DNA of 64,000 nucleotides from Angiostrongylus vasorum (GCA_018806985.1 JADANN010000188.1:310001-374000), one strand, 5' to 3'. Shown: positions 1-10,450, numbered from the stretch's first letter. The notes: generated from the sequence alone by a model not told the origin. Numbers and translations are program-made.

Positions 1-37
1 ACTTTTAGGTGTGGCTTCGGCTAGTGCTTGAGGACTT

Positions 38-268
38 TCATTTCTTCTTGAATGTCGTAGAATGCTGGTCGTTCTCCCTGTAGTCCTGAGACAGTCGGGC
101 TGGAGCGTTCTCGAATGGATGGCAGACAGCGATTTTTTTTTCCGGAGAAGTCCGATACCAATTCCCCAACAATGGAGGGATGAGAGGCTTGGCTGACCCG
201 GAGTGGAATCGAGCTAGCACCATGCTCGTGATAACCGACATCACTACCACTGTGCTACCCGCTCCTGT
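38..268 (-). mobile_element. tRNA-derived SINE, subfamily 1
   Basis: Read on the minus strand, this begins like a tRNA gene: an A-box-like GTAGCACAGTGGTAGTGATG and, about 40 bases on, a B-box-like GCTCGATTCC. A non-tRNA body follows that contains the family signature GGnAATTGGTAnCnGACTT. The same body recurs at 9.5, 25.7, 47.1, 49.1, 56.0 and 63.2 kb. The element should be non-coding and mobilised by a LINE (presumably RTE). The boundaries are approximate. Confidence 0.6.
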
Positions 269-285
269 ATACATTTATACACGTG

Positions 286-287
286 TG

Positions 288-322
<35 letters not shown>
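286..322. repeat. (AT)n microsatellite
   Basis: A run of about 18 AT dinucleotides sits directly beside the SINE head. No other feature is seen here. Confidence 0.9.
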
Positions 323-773
323 GCAAATATAATAGCAGTGAATTGTGAGACTCACCCACGGTTGCTAAAGTAACCGCTGAGCACGGATCTAAATCCGTCT
401 GCAAAGCAGACGTTACCGCCAGTTATGGGACACAGGAAAACAAATATATAAGTTAGAAGAACTCCTGCGCGCCATTGGTGAATCATACCGACAATGGCTT
501 GACTAGTCAGACATTCACCTAAACTATTCTTCGACAAGAAGATCCCCTATGGAAGATCCGGAAAAGGAGAGCTTCGGAGAAAAACCGACTAACAACGAAA
601 CATTAGCTGAAACACCATGTAGAATCTATAATCACACAAAAGAATAGTTACTAATCAAAACAATTCCAACACACGATTTTTTTCCCTTTTTGCATACGGA
701 AAGTATCCAAAAACTATGCTATGTGAATACGAACGGTTTCAAAATTAAAGTGACTGTTAAAAACATTGCTGAT
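323..773. other. non-coding stretch, nothing recognised
   Basis: AT-rich sequence with only short, unsupported open frames. I see no splice-framed coding exon and no repeat copy that I recognise from the rest of the window. Confidence 0.5.
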
Positions 774-1030
774 GAGAATTATCAGGTCTGATACCAAGAT
801 CGACCACCGTCCTGGTATCGAACTAGACGCATGCTGGCGAATTTCCCTCAGATCCACAAGGGCGGCAACTGCCTGTGGTGGTGACGACCTGGGGCAGACT
901 ATTGCCTGATTGACCTCGGGGCACCAGGGAAACACTATGGCTAAACCAGCACAACTACGAAAAATGGATTATATGGTAGGGCCCGCAAAACCAGTGAGGA
1001 TGGGCCGTCCAAGTAACAGGTAAGTAACAA
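774..1030. repeat. interspersed repeat K, copy 1
   Basis: This contains the shared blocks GTCCTGGTATC, a 'gcgaatttccctc...atccacaagggcgg' segment, 'gacctcgg', 'gggaaac...atggctaaaccagca' and 'gggccgtccaagtaac'. They occur in the same order at 5.84-6.24, 22.82-23.19 and 42.76-42.94 kb. Open frames on its minus strand are products of the repeat, not genes. No coding function is evident. Confidence 0.65.
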
Positions 1031-1939
1031 GCTGATGAAAAATCACACTAAAGTGGATTGCCGATAAATTCTCGACTGAAAACTTTAATGAGAAAAAGGC
1101 AGCAACCGAAGACATGACACTGTAAAACTTCTGAACATAGCAACTTACAAATTAACCACAACGTTGCTATGCAGTAACTGTTATTAGTATATAGTTGAGT
1201 TTTTATTCATGTTGGTACTGCAGGATCGCACTGATTTCGTGAAATAAAATAAAAGGTATCAGATACCATCTTAGATCATGAGTACACCAGCACATCTCGA
1301 AGAAACGAAAACAGTAACATGGCCTAAGGGATAAATCGAATAAAATATCATTAAACGATGAACGCTGTTGCAGTTTGGTCACGTAACCATCCAGCGTACC
1401 CTAACGAGAAATTCATGAAAAACTAAGTTCTCAGACGATCTAAATGAGGACGTTAGCACTTATTTAAGCAAACAACATACGTTGACAGCCATAGGAACCA
1501 AGAAGAAGTATGAATGAAAAGACATCGAGCGTAGAAACTGGGTGTGTTTGGCCAGACAGATGATTCCTAGCGATGGCGCGCGCACCTTACGTGGCGCGCG
1601 TTCAGCACCCCGTTGAAATGATGCAACACGGAGAACCTCACATTCGGTTGGTACATGTGAAATGTCTGACTTTATTATTCTACTTTTTCCATGCAACTTT
1701 TAGATAAAAATTTTGCTCCTTGTGTACGTTTAATATAAACTTTTGAAGCACAAAGTCCTCTCCTTCTATAGCAGGTATTGGTTTTTCTCCAGACTTATTA
1801 TTTTCATATTTTTTATAGGCTTTAACTTTAGTATGAATGAACGTGATATTCGTTTTTTTACGAGTGGGAGAGGTGAAATAGTGGCGCGGCAGGAGCTGGG
1901 AGTATCATCAAGTTTGTGGTGAAGGTGGTGTTGGTGAAT
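1031..1939. other. non-coding stretch, nothing recognised
   Basis: AT-rich DNA between repeat K and the mariner remnant. The 78-codon minus-strand frame around 1460-1696 has no motif and no splice context, so I treat it as chance. Confidence 0.45.
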
Positions 1940-2835
1940 TAACAGTGTGAACATGGTTCCGGAAATTTCGATCTGGTCATTTCGACCTCGAAGATAAGGA
2001 AGGACGCGGACGTCACAGTGAACTTGACGGCGCCGAATTGAAGCCAGTTGTGGAATCAAACATGCGAACAACTGTTCGAGAGCTTGTAGTACAGCATGAA
2101 CTAAACACAGGAACAATTTCCACTCTTCTAAACTGCATAGAAAAGAAAGAAAAAGTTGACAAGTGGGTGCCGCACGAATTAAACGATAATCAGAAAAAAT
2201 CGTCGTTTTGAAGTGTCGTCTACTCCTATTATGCTCAACAAAAAACGACCCCTTTTCGTGACCGAATTGTGACGTACAACGAGAAGCGGTTTCTGTACGA
2301 CAACCGCGTTCATCTCTGTGGTTGGCTTGCGGTCAAACTTCACAGCATTTGCCAAAGCCCAAGTTGTACCAAAAAAAGTTTACGGTGAATGTTTGGTGGT
2401 CTACAGCCGGGCTGATTCATCACAACTTTTTGAATCCGGGCAGAGAAATGTTGCCAACGAATCGACGAAATGCACTGTAAACTCCAACAACAACGACCGG
2501 CACTAGCCAACAGAAAAGGACCAATCCCTCTCCATGACAACGCCTAGCTTCACGTTGCGGAACCAGCACTACAGAAGTTGACCGAGTTCGCCTACGATAC
2601 TTTGCCTCATCAGCCATATTCATCAGACCTCACTTCTACCAACTATCACTTCTTCAAGCACCTTGACAATTTCCTGGGTGAGAAATGCTTCATCAACATC
2701 GATGAAGCGAAAAATGCCTATAGTGAATTCATCGCTTCCAGAACTCCAGAATTTCGTGCAACTTAGAACAACCATACATGTTTTTCGTTGGGAAAAGTGC
2801 TAATTCTATTGGTGCTTATTTCGATTAATAAAACT
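1940..2835 (+). mobile_element. mariner (Tc1/mariner, DD34D-type) transposon remnant
   Basis: A decayed mariner transposase can be followed on the plus strand from about 1958 to a stop at 2766. After it comes a short tail with AATAAA-like sequence (GATTAATAAAACTTG) before 2835. I did not locate a convincing pair of terminal inverted repeats, so the outer limits are estimates. Confidence 0.75.
1958..2766 (+). pseudogene. mariner transposase pseudogene, catalytically dead
   Basis: The translation matches the mariner layout in order: an N-terminal DNA-binding part (RTTVRELVVQHELNTGTIS near 2065-2120), the linker KVDKWVPHELNDNQKK (about 2154-2201), the first catalytic block RIVTYNEKRFLYDNR (about 2263-2307), the second block LHDNA (about 2533-2547), and the third block PYSSDLTSTNYHFFKH (about 2611-2660), ending EFRAT-stop. 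An in-frame TGA follows the QKK block, TAG replaces the residue after HDNA, and at least one frameshift lies between 2340 and 2520. In active mariners the first and third catalytic aspartates sit in 'DEKW' and 'DYH'. Here both are asparagine (NEK and NYH), and only the middle Asp is kept. The protein cannot be functional. Confidence 0.85.
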
Positions 2836-3675
2836 TGATATGAAAAAAAAGTTATGATTGTTTAAAGTTTGCATTGAAAATCGAATATTTCATATGTTAA
2901 AACCCAACACAAATGTTGATTTTCTTTTGTGAGCGTTCCAAATGTGAACAACAGAACGTTTCCGATTTGTAGAGTATCTATGCAGTCACTGAAATGTTAG
3001 CCAAAGATTTTTTTTTAGAAAATGTCGAGGTCCAGACGTATATTCTGAGGTGAAAAACCCGTTGATTATTGAACGTTTTAGAGTCAGTAGTTAGAGTTTT
3101 CGACATAATGAATTTTTAAAAGAGGAGGTACAATTAAAACAAAGTAAAAAGCAGGTTATTCTTCAATACCGACGTCTTTGATACGAGCAAACCCTACTCA
3201 TCATTTATCAATAATGCCGCTGCGGTTGGGAAACTGGTACCGTACTTGTCTGGAATCAGCTCACTTCCTCCAATCCACAAATGATGGCGCAAATGTAGTT
3301 ATAATGAACGTCTGCGAACGCATTAACACGGCCGTCTCAGGACTCGAGGGAAGATTGGTTGGATCAGAATTCGACGAATTCATGAGAAAGACCAAAATTA
3401 CTCAAAAAACAGCCGAACCCGCTTGCAAAAAGTTTGAAGTTTTTCGTGGATGATGGATAAGCGGGGACGGATCGAATGTCAGAACTGCTGAAATAGGCAT
3501 AATATCTATGGTTTCTTGTTATTCAACAAAAAATATAGATATTGAGAACTTTTTCGGACACATCACAACTTCTTTAAGTTGGAAGCAAATGTAATCCACC
3601 GAGTGCCCGTGGCGATTGCGGAAGAGCGGTACAGATCAGTGTGAAATAGAAGCAGTAAGAAATCAACGTTATGAG
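2836..3675. other. non-coding stretch with a SINE-body fragment
   Basis: Mostly AT-rich and featureless. Around 3222-3300 the sequence GGGAAACTGGTACCGTACTT matches the SINE body seen elsewhere, so the plus-strand frame at 3178-3453 is a repeat product and not a gene. Its head is not recognisable. Confidence 0.45.
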
Positions 3676-3873
3676 TTGAGAGACAGGCGAAACGAAGGGA
3701 CCCGCATGGTGTGGTGGTGAGCGCGCTACTCCCCGGAAAGGACAATAGCGCGTTCGTTCCCCACCATAGGCACCTGCGGTCCAGAGTTTTGCAAATATCT
3801 CAGCATCATTAAAGTTATATTTCGCAACGCATAACCTGCCGCTAAAAAGAGTAGGCAGTAAATAGTAAGTCAA
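3676..3873 (-). mobile_element. long-inverted-repeat MITE (family M), copy 1
   Basis: On the minus strand this ends in the family core GATGCTGAGATATTTGCAAA and a GGACCGCAGGTG block, followed by CTTTCCGGGGAGTAGCGCGC and CACCACACCATGCGGGTCC. The copy at 3985-4188 is almost identical over about 200 bases. No open frame is needed to explain it. It is probably a non-autonomous DNA transposon. Confidence 0.7.
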
Positions 3874-3984
3874 AATTGTGATTATAACTGCAGCCTCAGC
3901 TTAACTGGGTTCGTTGCCGATTTGGGCCCCCCCCAGATCAATCCCGCTCACGGGTGATTGCTGATGGCAAAAGATCAATAGAAC
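3874..3984. repeat. MITE M internal spacer
   Basis: This spacer holds GATCAATCCCGCTCACGGGT and a GCTGATGGCA block. They reappear inverted at 54.50-54.56 kb between the two arms of a complete MITE copy, which suggests the spacer belongs to the element. Confidence 0.5.
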
Positions 3985-4188
3985 TAGCTGAGAGACAGGC
4001 GAAACGAAGGACCCTGCATGGTGTGGTGGTGAGCGCGCTACTCCCCGGAAAGGACAATAGCGCGTTCGTTCCCCCACCATAGGCACCTGCGGTCCAGAGT
4101 TTTGCAAATATCTCAGCATCATTAAAGTTATATTTCGCAACGCATAACCTGCCGCTAAAAAGAGTAGGCAGTAAATAGTAAGTCAAAA
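3985..4188 (-). mobile_element. MITE family M, copy 2 (near-duplicate of copy 1)
   Basis: This nearly repeats 3676-3873, differing by a few substitutions and one extra C in the run before CACCATAGGC. The order is GAGAGACAGGCGAAACGAAG, GTGTGGTGGTGAGCGCG, CCGGAAAGGACAATAGCGCG, then the arm ending in TTTGCAAATATCTCAGCATC. It is either a recent tandem duplication or a nested insertion. Confidence 0.7.
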
Positions 4189-4389
4189 AAAGTTATGAGT
4201 TGAGTTTATAGAACTGATATTACCGGTCTTGTTTATAATCTCCACCGACTATTCGAGCGGGTCCAGTAAAGTCTCCATTTATCCCTGTCTCGTACTAGAG
4301 CTAACAGATGGACCCACTCGCCTGAGGGATACGAAGAGCATCATACTTTTCGTGCCAGTTCCTGTTTTCACAGATTTTTTTTGTTGCAG

Positions 4390-4641
4390 AACATACTACA
4401 GCCGCCGTGCCATTCGCATCAAGAACGGATAGGTGTTAATCGTTTGAGGCGACCGCGAACTGTACTCAATGTTCTTTGCTATCAGTGCAATCATTTGGCT
4501 GACGCAACTCGCAAGTACACATTTTCGCATACCCGCAAGGACACTTACATATTCATACCTGAAGATCTCCACCGCCTTGCAGAAACTATGGATCAGTTAA
4601 GCTCTACGAAGAGAGCGAGTTCACGCTACCATTTCATCTGA
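4390..4641 (+). CDS. probable terminal exon of an unidentified protein
   Basis: A strong nematode-type acceptor (T-rich tract then TTGTTGCAG, ending at 4389) is followed by 83 in-frame codons and a TGA at 4639-4641. The reading starts NILQPPCHSHQERIG, includes a Cys pair in VLCYQCNHLADATRKYT and the polar stretch IFIPEDLHRLAETMDQ, and ends SRYHFI. Composition is protein-like and richer in GC than its surroundings. I do not recognise a domain; the single CxxC pair is too little to call a zinc site. Upstream exons would have to lie beyond the MITE pair, or in the open frame at about 4229-4380, and I could not join them. It could be a real 3' exon or a chance open frame. Confidence 0.4.
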   Translation, partial: NILQPPCHSHQERIGVNRLRRPRTVLNVLCYQCNHLADATRKYTFSHTRKDTYIFIPEDLHRLAETMDQLSSTKRASSRYHFI

Positions 4642-5838
4642 GTTCATTCTACCTCCAAAGCAAATCCTTCCATGAATTTAGCCTTATTTTTTATTTACGT
4701 TTAACACTATGTATCCCGGCGATTGGTTTCCAATGATGCATATTAGTGGAATCGCTGTTTCAAACGTGGAGCAAGTTGTTACGCGTATAGAGCATAACCA
4801 ATAAGAAGTACCCAATCAGTTGAAGCAAAGAGTAGTTTAGTAACAAGCAGAGCCTTGGAATTCTAACAGATCCTTAAAGCGTGGCATATCAAGCAAAAAA
4901 ATGAGTTTTGAGAGGTATCATTTGTAAAGTTCAGGAGTAAGGTGACAACTATGGCCTCTGATTTCAAGCGCTTTTCTACAGGCAAAAAAATACTTTATTA
5001 TATTTCCTCTGTTTTTTTGAAGTCAAGTTAGTGTATGCATTGTAACGTTTGAACGTTTTTTTGCTTAGCAATCAATTTAGTAAGAAAGTGATATTTAGCA
5101 ATTAGTGTCCAACGTGAGATGATTTCCACCCATGTGATCCTGAAATGATGGCCGTATTCAAATTTAGACTAACATATCTCAGGTGAAAACGAATCTTGAC
5201 AACATAAATAGCGGCCGTGAGAATCTATAGGTCTTCGCTAATAAAGTGCCAGGTCTCTTATGCCACCGATATGAGATGCTAATTCCATGGTGCACAGAAA
5301 CCGCCCTTTTGTCGCCTATCGTCATCGCTTGCATTTCGAAGTTGAAGGCAATTGAACTAGTGGTACTTCACCCAGTAGAACGCGATAACTCCTAAATTCG
5401 TTTTTGATGCGTAGTGCTGCTAGTATTTCGCCCGGAATTTTAAAACTTTAGGCTTTGTCATAACCTAGTTGGGATCTTTTGGTTGCAAACAACTCTAAAG
5501 ATCTAACGACTGAACTGAAGAACCATAGTTACATATAAATAGAGAATTGAAGGCCTTCTTCTCCAAGGTTTTCATCTCTTTAAGTATCCTAATGATCAAA
5601 ATTTTACCAGCAATTTGCGAAAATCATTGCACAGACTTTACTGATGATTTTGTAGAACTTCTCCGGGGCCAAATAAAACATCGACCTCATTTTCATATCG
5701 GCTTGATAGTGGAGGATAACCGAAAGCACTATCAATGATATCTCCTGCTTTTCCAACTTTAAAGTGTTATTCGATTCACAAGGTAGTATCATCTGCCTTT
5801 CCGTAACCTTCCAGTGGTCTACCATCTTATCGTAGCTA
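4642..5838. other. non-coding stretch, nothing recognised
   Basis: AT-rich. A 63-codon plus-strand frame near 5547-5738 starts with a hydrophobic run but has no splice support or homology that I can name. Confidence 0.4.
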
Positions 5839-6240
5839 GGAGGTATTCCTAGGTACCTGGATGCGATGCACAGCAGGCCGCTCTTTCCCCCAGCAAAGCT
5901 TCGCAAATCTAGAATGAGTCTGACGTTTCCATCCGACATTTCCGTTCGGAACCCCAGCAAACAGTAAAGCGATACCAATAACAGGAATTATCACCGTCCT
6001 GGTATCAAGCTAGTCATATGGTGGGAAATCTCCCTCTGATCCACAAGGGCGGCCACAGCTTGGGGTGGTGACTACCTTAGGAGGTTTTCGGATACGTTGA
6101 CCTCGGAACTCCAATGAATCATAGTGGCTAAACCAGAAGTTCTTCGGAAAATGGAAATTGTCGCACAATCGCACAACCACTGAAGAATGGCCATCGGAGT
6201 ATCCAAGTAAGCAAGTGCAAGTCCTTCGGTAAACTATAGA
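5839..6240. repeat. interspersed repeat K, copy 2
   Basis: It carries the same ordered blocks as at 774 and 22.8 kb: 'ctaccatcttatcgtagctagg' at the left, then CACCGTCCTGGTATCAAGCT, 'gggaaatctccctctgatccacaagggcggcc', 'tgacctcggaactcca' and 'agtggctaaaccagaag'. The minus-strand open frames here are by-products. It is one of the longer copies. Confidence 0.65.
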
Positions 6241-6774
6241 GTGATTTGGGCATTCGCCCCCTGCCACGTTCAAGGGTTGTCCACCTGGTCTTATTCACTC
6301 GAAGGAACGTGCAGAGACACATTTTTCTTTTCAAACCTTTGTGAACAGTTCTCACCATCTGTTCGATGGACTTCTCTTTGTGCCGTTCCCTTACCGTAAG
6401 ACACAATTGCTAACAGTTGCTCTTCTCTCATCTGCATGGTATTTAATAGCCTTGACATTGATCAGGGCAGTTTAGGTAATGAGGCCACTTGTTTATTTTG
6501 CTGGCATAAAATACTGTTTTCCTAGCCTTACAATAAGCAAGGGAGAATCACTTAAAAAGGTGTTGTGCAAAGTCAGGCGTTCTTCCTCCTCTCACTGCAT
6601 TATTCACTCGCTTGTAAGCTCCCTATGGCTTGATTTTTTTTACTCAGATATGCTGCTACGTCGCGCAAAATGCTAACTTCTCAGCCCATATAGACATATC
6701 TGGAGCATGAAGAGTTATTCATGCTGTTAACTGTGGACAGGACATCAGAAGCAGATCTATCCTTGATGATTTTT
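6241..6774. other. non-coding stretch, nothing recognised
   Basis: No supported exon, RNA gene or known repeat copy. Confidence 0.4.
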
Positions 6775-7065
6775 TAAATGCGCTTTTAGCGCAGAAGTTA
6801 ATGATACGCAGTAATACACACGTGTCATTGGTTCGACTCCAGACCCCCGAGCTCATCAAGGCTTTCATCACTTTGAGATCGGCAAATTTGTACCAGACTT
6901 GTTACCATTGGAATAGCGGCGTTAACTTGGTGCAGCGGTAGGCCACCATGAGTCATTCATTGTATTGGACTGTTGCTCATTTGTTAACCTCTAATGATGC
7001 TCGATGAGGTCGAATACATGGCGCATTGCTCAGAGATTGATCGAAGCCAAGAGCGTTATCCTTTT
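6775..7065 (+). mobile_element. tRNA-derived SINE, subfamily 1 (degenerate)
   Basis: An A-box-like segment (CTTTTAGCGCAGAAGTTAATG), a B box (GGTTCGACTCC near 6832) and the body signature 'cggcaaatttgtaccagacttgtt...gcggtaggccaccatgagt' are followed by the 3' part 'gatgctcgatgaggtcgaatacatggcgca...gattgatcgaagccaagagc'. The tail is T/C-rich. Confidence 0.65.
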
Positions 7066-7310
7066 TCCTAAACTTTTTCTTAGTATTCTATGGAAGACCG
7101 ATTCGTCCTGAAACCCTTTCAAAATCGACCGTATCCACTCCATTTGTTTAATACCTGATTTTATAGAAAGAGAGGAAATGACGAAAGAAATCGACCATGA
7201 AGCGAAGGCGCTAGTTCGACCTCTTCCCAACGCATTCCTCAAGTCCGCGTGGGAACGCCTTAGCCCTCCTATCTCCATGACTGCAAAAAGAATCGACTCG
7301 ACTAGCATTC
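7066..7310. repeat. SINE subfamily 2-like fragment
   Basis: The segment 'gtgggaacgccttagccctcctatctcc...gcaaaaagaatcgactcgac' resembles the 3' halves of the SINE-like copies at 56.5 kb and 57.5-57.6 kb. The minus-strand 92-codon frame across it is probably spurious. Confidence 0.35.
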
Positions 7311-7794
7311 CATGATATTTAAACAGAAGGCGAAATCCTCAAGAAGCAGCCAAAACAACATTTGAAATGTTCGAAGACCACTGTAAGCGGTGAATGCGAA
7401 GAAAAGGAATCGAATGTAGGAAGTGCTGTGGCCTGCACAGTTGAAGTGATGGCGGGTCATAAAAGCTAAAAATTTTAAATTATAAGAAGAAGACAACGGC
7501 TTTTATTCTAATGTTATTCCATCAAAGTTTTTGCTTAAAATTTTGTTTAAAGTTTTCTAGAATTTCAGTGAATATTTTTGTCCAGTTGATATTTTATTTC
7601 TTTGAAGAGCCAATGTGCCGATGACGGTCTCCCTATAAAATGGTGATATTTTGGATGTTATCTTACTGTGTAGTTTAAGAACTGTGGCTTCATTAAATGC
7701 TTTGGAAAATTAAATAGCAGACAGATTGAACGATAGACGCCGATGCTCTACTCATCTCCCTTATTCTCAACAACATTGTCTGGACAATATTTAG
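7311..7794. other. non-coding stretch, nothing recognised
   Basis: AT-rich DNA without supported features. Confidence 0.4.
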
Positions 7795-7985
7795 CTTTTT
7801 ATTTTCTGCCTTCTAAACCTTTTATGGCAGGTTATTATTATGCGAAATACAACCACAAGATTGCTGAGATATTTGCAAAACTCCGGACCGCAGGTGTTTG
7901 CGGTGGGGAACGAACGCGCTATTGTCCTTTCCGGGGAGTAACGCGTTCACCACCACACCATGCGGGTCATTGTCTGGACAATTTT
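7795..7985 (+). mobile_element. MITE family M, single-arm copy
   Basis: In plus orientation it runs: tttattttctgcc, TTATGCGAAATACAACCACA, GCTGAGATATTTGCAAAACT, CCGGACCGCAGGTGTTTGCGG, CCTTTCCGGGGAGTAACGCG and CACCACACCATGCGGGTCAT. Only one arm and part of the centre are present. Confidence 0.7.
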
Positions 7986-8280
7986 CTAATGTCCAAATCT
8001 GGAGGCGTCTGAAGAGTTCTTCATCACAGAGACATCATTTCAGAATGTAGAACAAATTCTTCCTTCCTAGAATGGTAAAAAGGGTTGTCAAGATCGCATC
8101 TATAAGCTATAAGCCGCCTTTTCCCTTGCCGTTGTACATGCGATGACTTCTTGTGAAGGTCGGCGACGATGTTTCTCTCTCAGTTGTCGAACTCTTGAAG
8201 AAGTCGCTTACACTCTTCAAAAAAAAAGGAATAGAAAGGCCATAAAAATGTGAGCAATTCTTAATCTAACACATTAGTTC
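7986..8280. other. non-coding stretch, nothing recognised
   Basis: AT-rich DNA between a MITE arm and the open frame at 8281, with no supported feature. Confidence 0.4.
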
Positions 8281-8589
8281 TTGAATTTCGTTGCTTTCTA
8301 TCACTACTGTAAAAAAGCGAAACTACGTAGAAGAGATAAAGATCGGTCTTGTGAAAACTTCAGGACAGTAGCGAAATCAGTTAGGGAAAACATTGCATTT
8401 GCTATAATATGGCCTGCTTGTTTGTACTACTCTCCATGGGAAACTCCAACATCCAATAGAACGCTTTATGTTTGTCATTTAATCAAAAGAGGAAATGTGA
8501 ATGAACAAGGAAGTGTTGACGAGAAGGCCAGCTCTGTTGTTTCTTCTACATCATATACCAAGAGGAAATGCACTTCTCCAGCCCCCTAA
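8281..8589 (+). CDS. candidate exon or chance open frame, unidentified
   Basis: An open frame of about 100 codons ends in TAA at 8587-8589. An internal acceptor-like AACTTCAG at about 8356-8363 would give a shorter terminal exon starting TVAKSVREN. The reading includes a hydrophobic part (IAFAIIWPACLYY) and a polar, Ser/Lys-rich end. No family is recognised and no upstream exon could be linked, so a random open frame remains quite possible. Confidence 0.22.
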   Translation: MNFVAFYHYCKKAKLRRRDKDRSCENFRTVAKSVRENIAFAIIWPACLYYSPWETPTSNRTLYVCHLIKRGNVNEQGSVDEKASSVVSSTSYTKRKCTSPAP

Positions 8590-9464
8590 ATAGCGTATAA
8601 CACAGGTAGCTTCTCGTCATTCTTGACCTCATTGGCCATGAGGCTCCATATAGTCAGGCGAATAGGGTCTGTTCATGGTGGTTTATAGCGACGGTAACTT
8701 CTTGGGCTCTTTAAACGTATGTGTAGAGCCTAATTGTTTGCGGCGACTTTTAATAACCTCCATTTACAACCATTTGCTTGCAAGCGTTTGGCCAAGTCTA
8801 AATCAGTGGTTAAATCAAAATTAAAAATTAATTAAACTAAAATCCTGTGCACATTTGCACAACCACATTCGAATATATAGACCAAACTAGATTTATACGA
8901 AAACAATAAATCAGTCCAACTTAGTGAAGCGAATGTGTCCATCCATTGAATTCACTTACTTCTCGAGGCATGATTTCTTTCATCTAGAGTTTTAACTCTC
9001 TATTATCAAAATTTTATGACTAGTGTAAAACCATCCTGCTTATTTTTTTATACTCGCAAAACTCGTTGATGTGAACGGTCGCCTAGCTTCACTGTTATCC
9101 TGGCGCACTATGATCATCTCCTAACGCTTTATCCTCACAACAACCGCCCATTTATTGTCGATCGCATTGATGTGAAAAAGTGGATGACTATACGATAACT
9201 AATGCTTGCGTCATTCAATGTGACTCATGACTTGTCTGCTCATAGAAGAGTTTTAATGCGTCGTTTCGAAGTCAATGTAGTGTTGGTTTCGTTTTCTCAT
9301 CTCTTAAAATTGGTCAAGACAAGCAAAAATGTGGTTAAAAAAAACAGAGTTTTGACAAAAAGCATATAGGTTCATTCTTCTTGTACCAATCCGGTAGATA
9401 AAATTCTGAGATTGTTCGAGGCTAATTCAGAAATTTTTTCTAATGTGTGTGGAACATCTAAAAA
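8590..9464. other. non-coding stretch, nothing recognised
   Basis: AT-rich DNA. No repeat block shared with the rest of the window was noticed. Confidence 0.4.
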
Positions 9465-9745
9465 GGCGCGTGTGGCGCAGTGGTCGCAGGCGCCCTGCAA
9501 CGCACACGGGATCGTTTCCCGCGCCCGTAGCCCACCAAGCCTTCCATCCCTCCAGGGTCGGCAAATTGGTACCAGACTTGTCTGGGAGGAGAGCAGCACT
9601 GCTCGATACATCCACCGCGAGTCAATGTAAAGGCCAGATATGCATTCGATTACCCCCCAAACGGTACTTAGTGAAGTCGAATGCATGGCTCATCCCTCAG
9701 GGATTGATCAACGCCGAGAGCAGTCTTTTCTTTTATACAAACGAC
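9465..9745 (+). mobile_element. tRNA-derived SINE, subfamily 1 (best-preserved copy)
   Basis: The head GGCGCGTGTGGCGCAGTGGT is a clear A-box region and CGGGATCGTTTCCCG a B-box region, together resembling a complete tRNA fold. The body is GCAAATTGGTACCAGACTTG, TCTGGGAGGAGAGCAGCACT, 'ggccagatatgcattcgattacc' and the 3' part 'tcagggattgatcaacgccgagagc', then a T-rich tail. Both strands have open frames through it, which explains the overlapping pseudo-ORFs here. Confidence 0.8.
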
Positions 9746-10162
9746 AGCATTATCCTTTTCTTCTATGTGAAACAACTAAATAACATCGGCTCCAAAGCGT
9801 TATTCAGATCTGGGATAAAACGATTTCCCTCGATTTATCTTCTTATTTTTTAGATGTTCAGTGCAGTTAGCAAGATCGTAATAACTTATCGTATTCTACT
9901 AATTAAAAAGCATATAATAAGAACAGCCAAACATATTTAAAAAAATCTAAGAGATGTTTTATCACAAACCTGGTCTAAAGGCATCTTTGCCTCATTTTTT
10001 GTACTCGCTAGGTAGAGTTCTCTTGCTGTGAGTGTCCGCAATATTTTTGTTAAACCCGACTGCACGTCCTTTCACTCGTTCGGCTTTCTTGTCTCGTGTT
10101 TAATGCAGTCCACACTGGGCTCTACATTCCCAGAAATTCTTGAAGTTCTTGCTTTGTTTTAG
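9746..10162. other. non-coding stretch, nothing recognised
   Basis: AT-rich. It ends with a good splice-acceptor-like tract GCTTTGTTTTAG at 10151-10162. Confidence 0.4.
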
Positions 10163-10450
10163 AATGCAGTTGTTTCAGGATTCACACGTCGGAATGCGCT
10201 GTCTCCCCACGTGGTGGCGCGGCTGCGATCCCAAATCGACAGTGAGTGTGGGCGCATTCGCGTGTCAAGTCAGCAACATCGCCAGCACCGTCATCTCACA
10301 CAACACTTTTTTGTGGTGCACTTTATTGATTACCTGGGAATTCAGCGCTATCCATGCCTCATTCGGAGAACACGCATCTTCGCAATGTTCATCCAACCCT
10401 ATTCCACTAGTACCCGTTCGCAACTTCTTGAGCGATGTGGACTGCTTTAA
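10163..10450 (+). CDS. candidate terminal exon, unidentified protein
   Basis: The acceptor GCTTTGTTTTAG (ending 10162) is followed by 95 open codons and a TAA at 10448-10450. The frame begins NAVVSGFTRRNALSPHVV, is Arg/His/Gln-rich in the middle (SSQQHRQHRHLTQHFF) and ends TRSQLLERCGLL. GC content is higher than in the flanks, as in the proven exons of this window. A second plus-strand frame is also open across most of this stretch, so the frame choice is not certain. No domain is recognised. Confidence 0.35.
   Translation, partial: NAVVSGFTRRNALSPHVVARLRSQIDSECGRIRVSSQQHRQHRHLTQHFFVVHFIDYLGIQRYPCLIRRTRIFAMFIQPYSTSTRSQLLERCGLL

Noticed and set aside
9372..9853. Several overlapping open frames of 60-136 codons on both strands
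   Set aside because: All are explained by the GC-rich SINE copy at 9465-9745.
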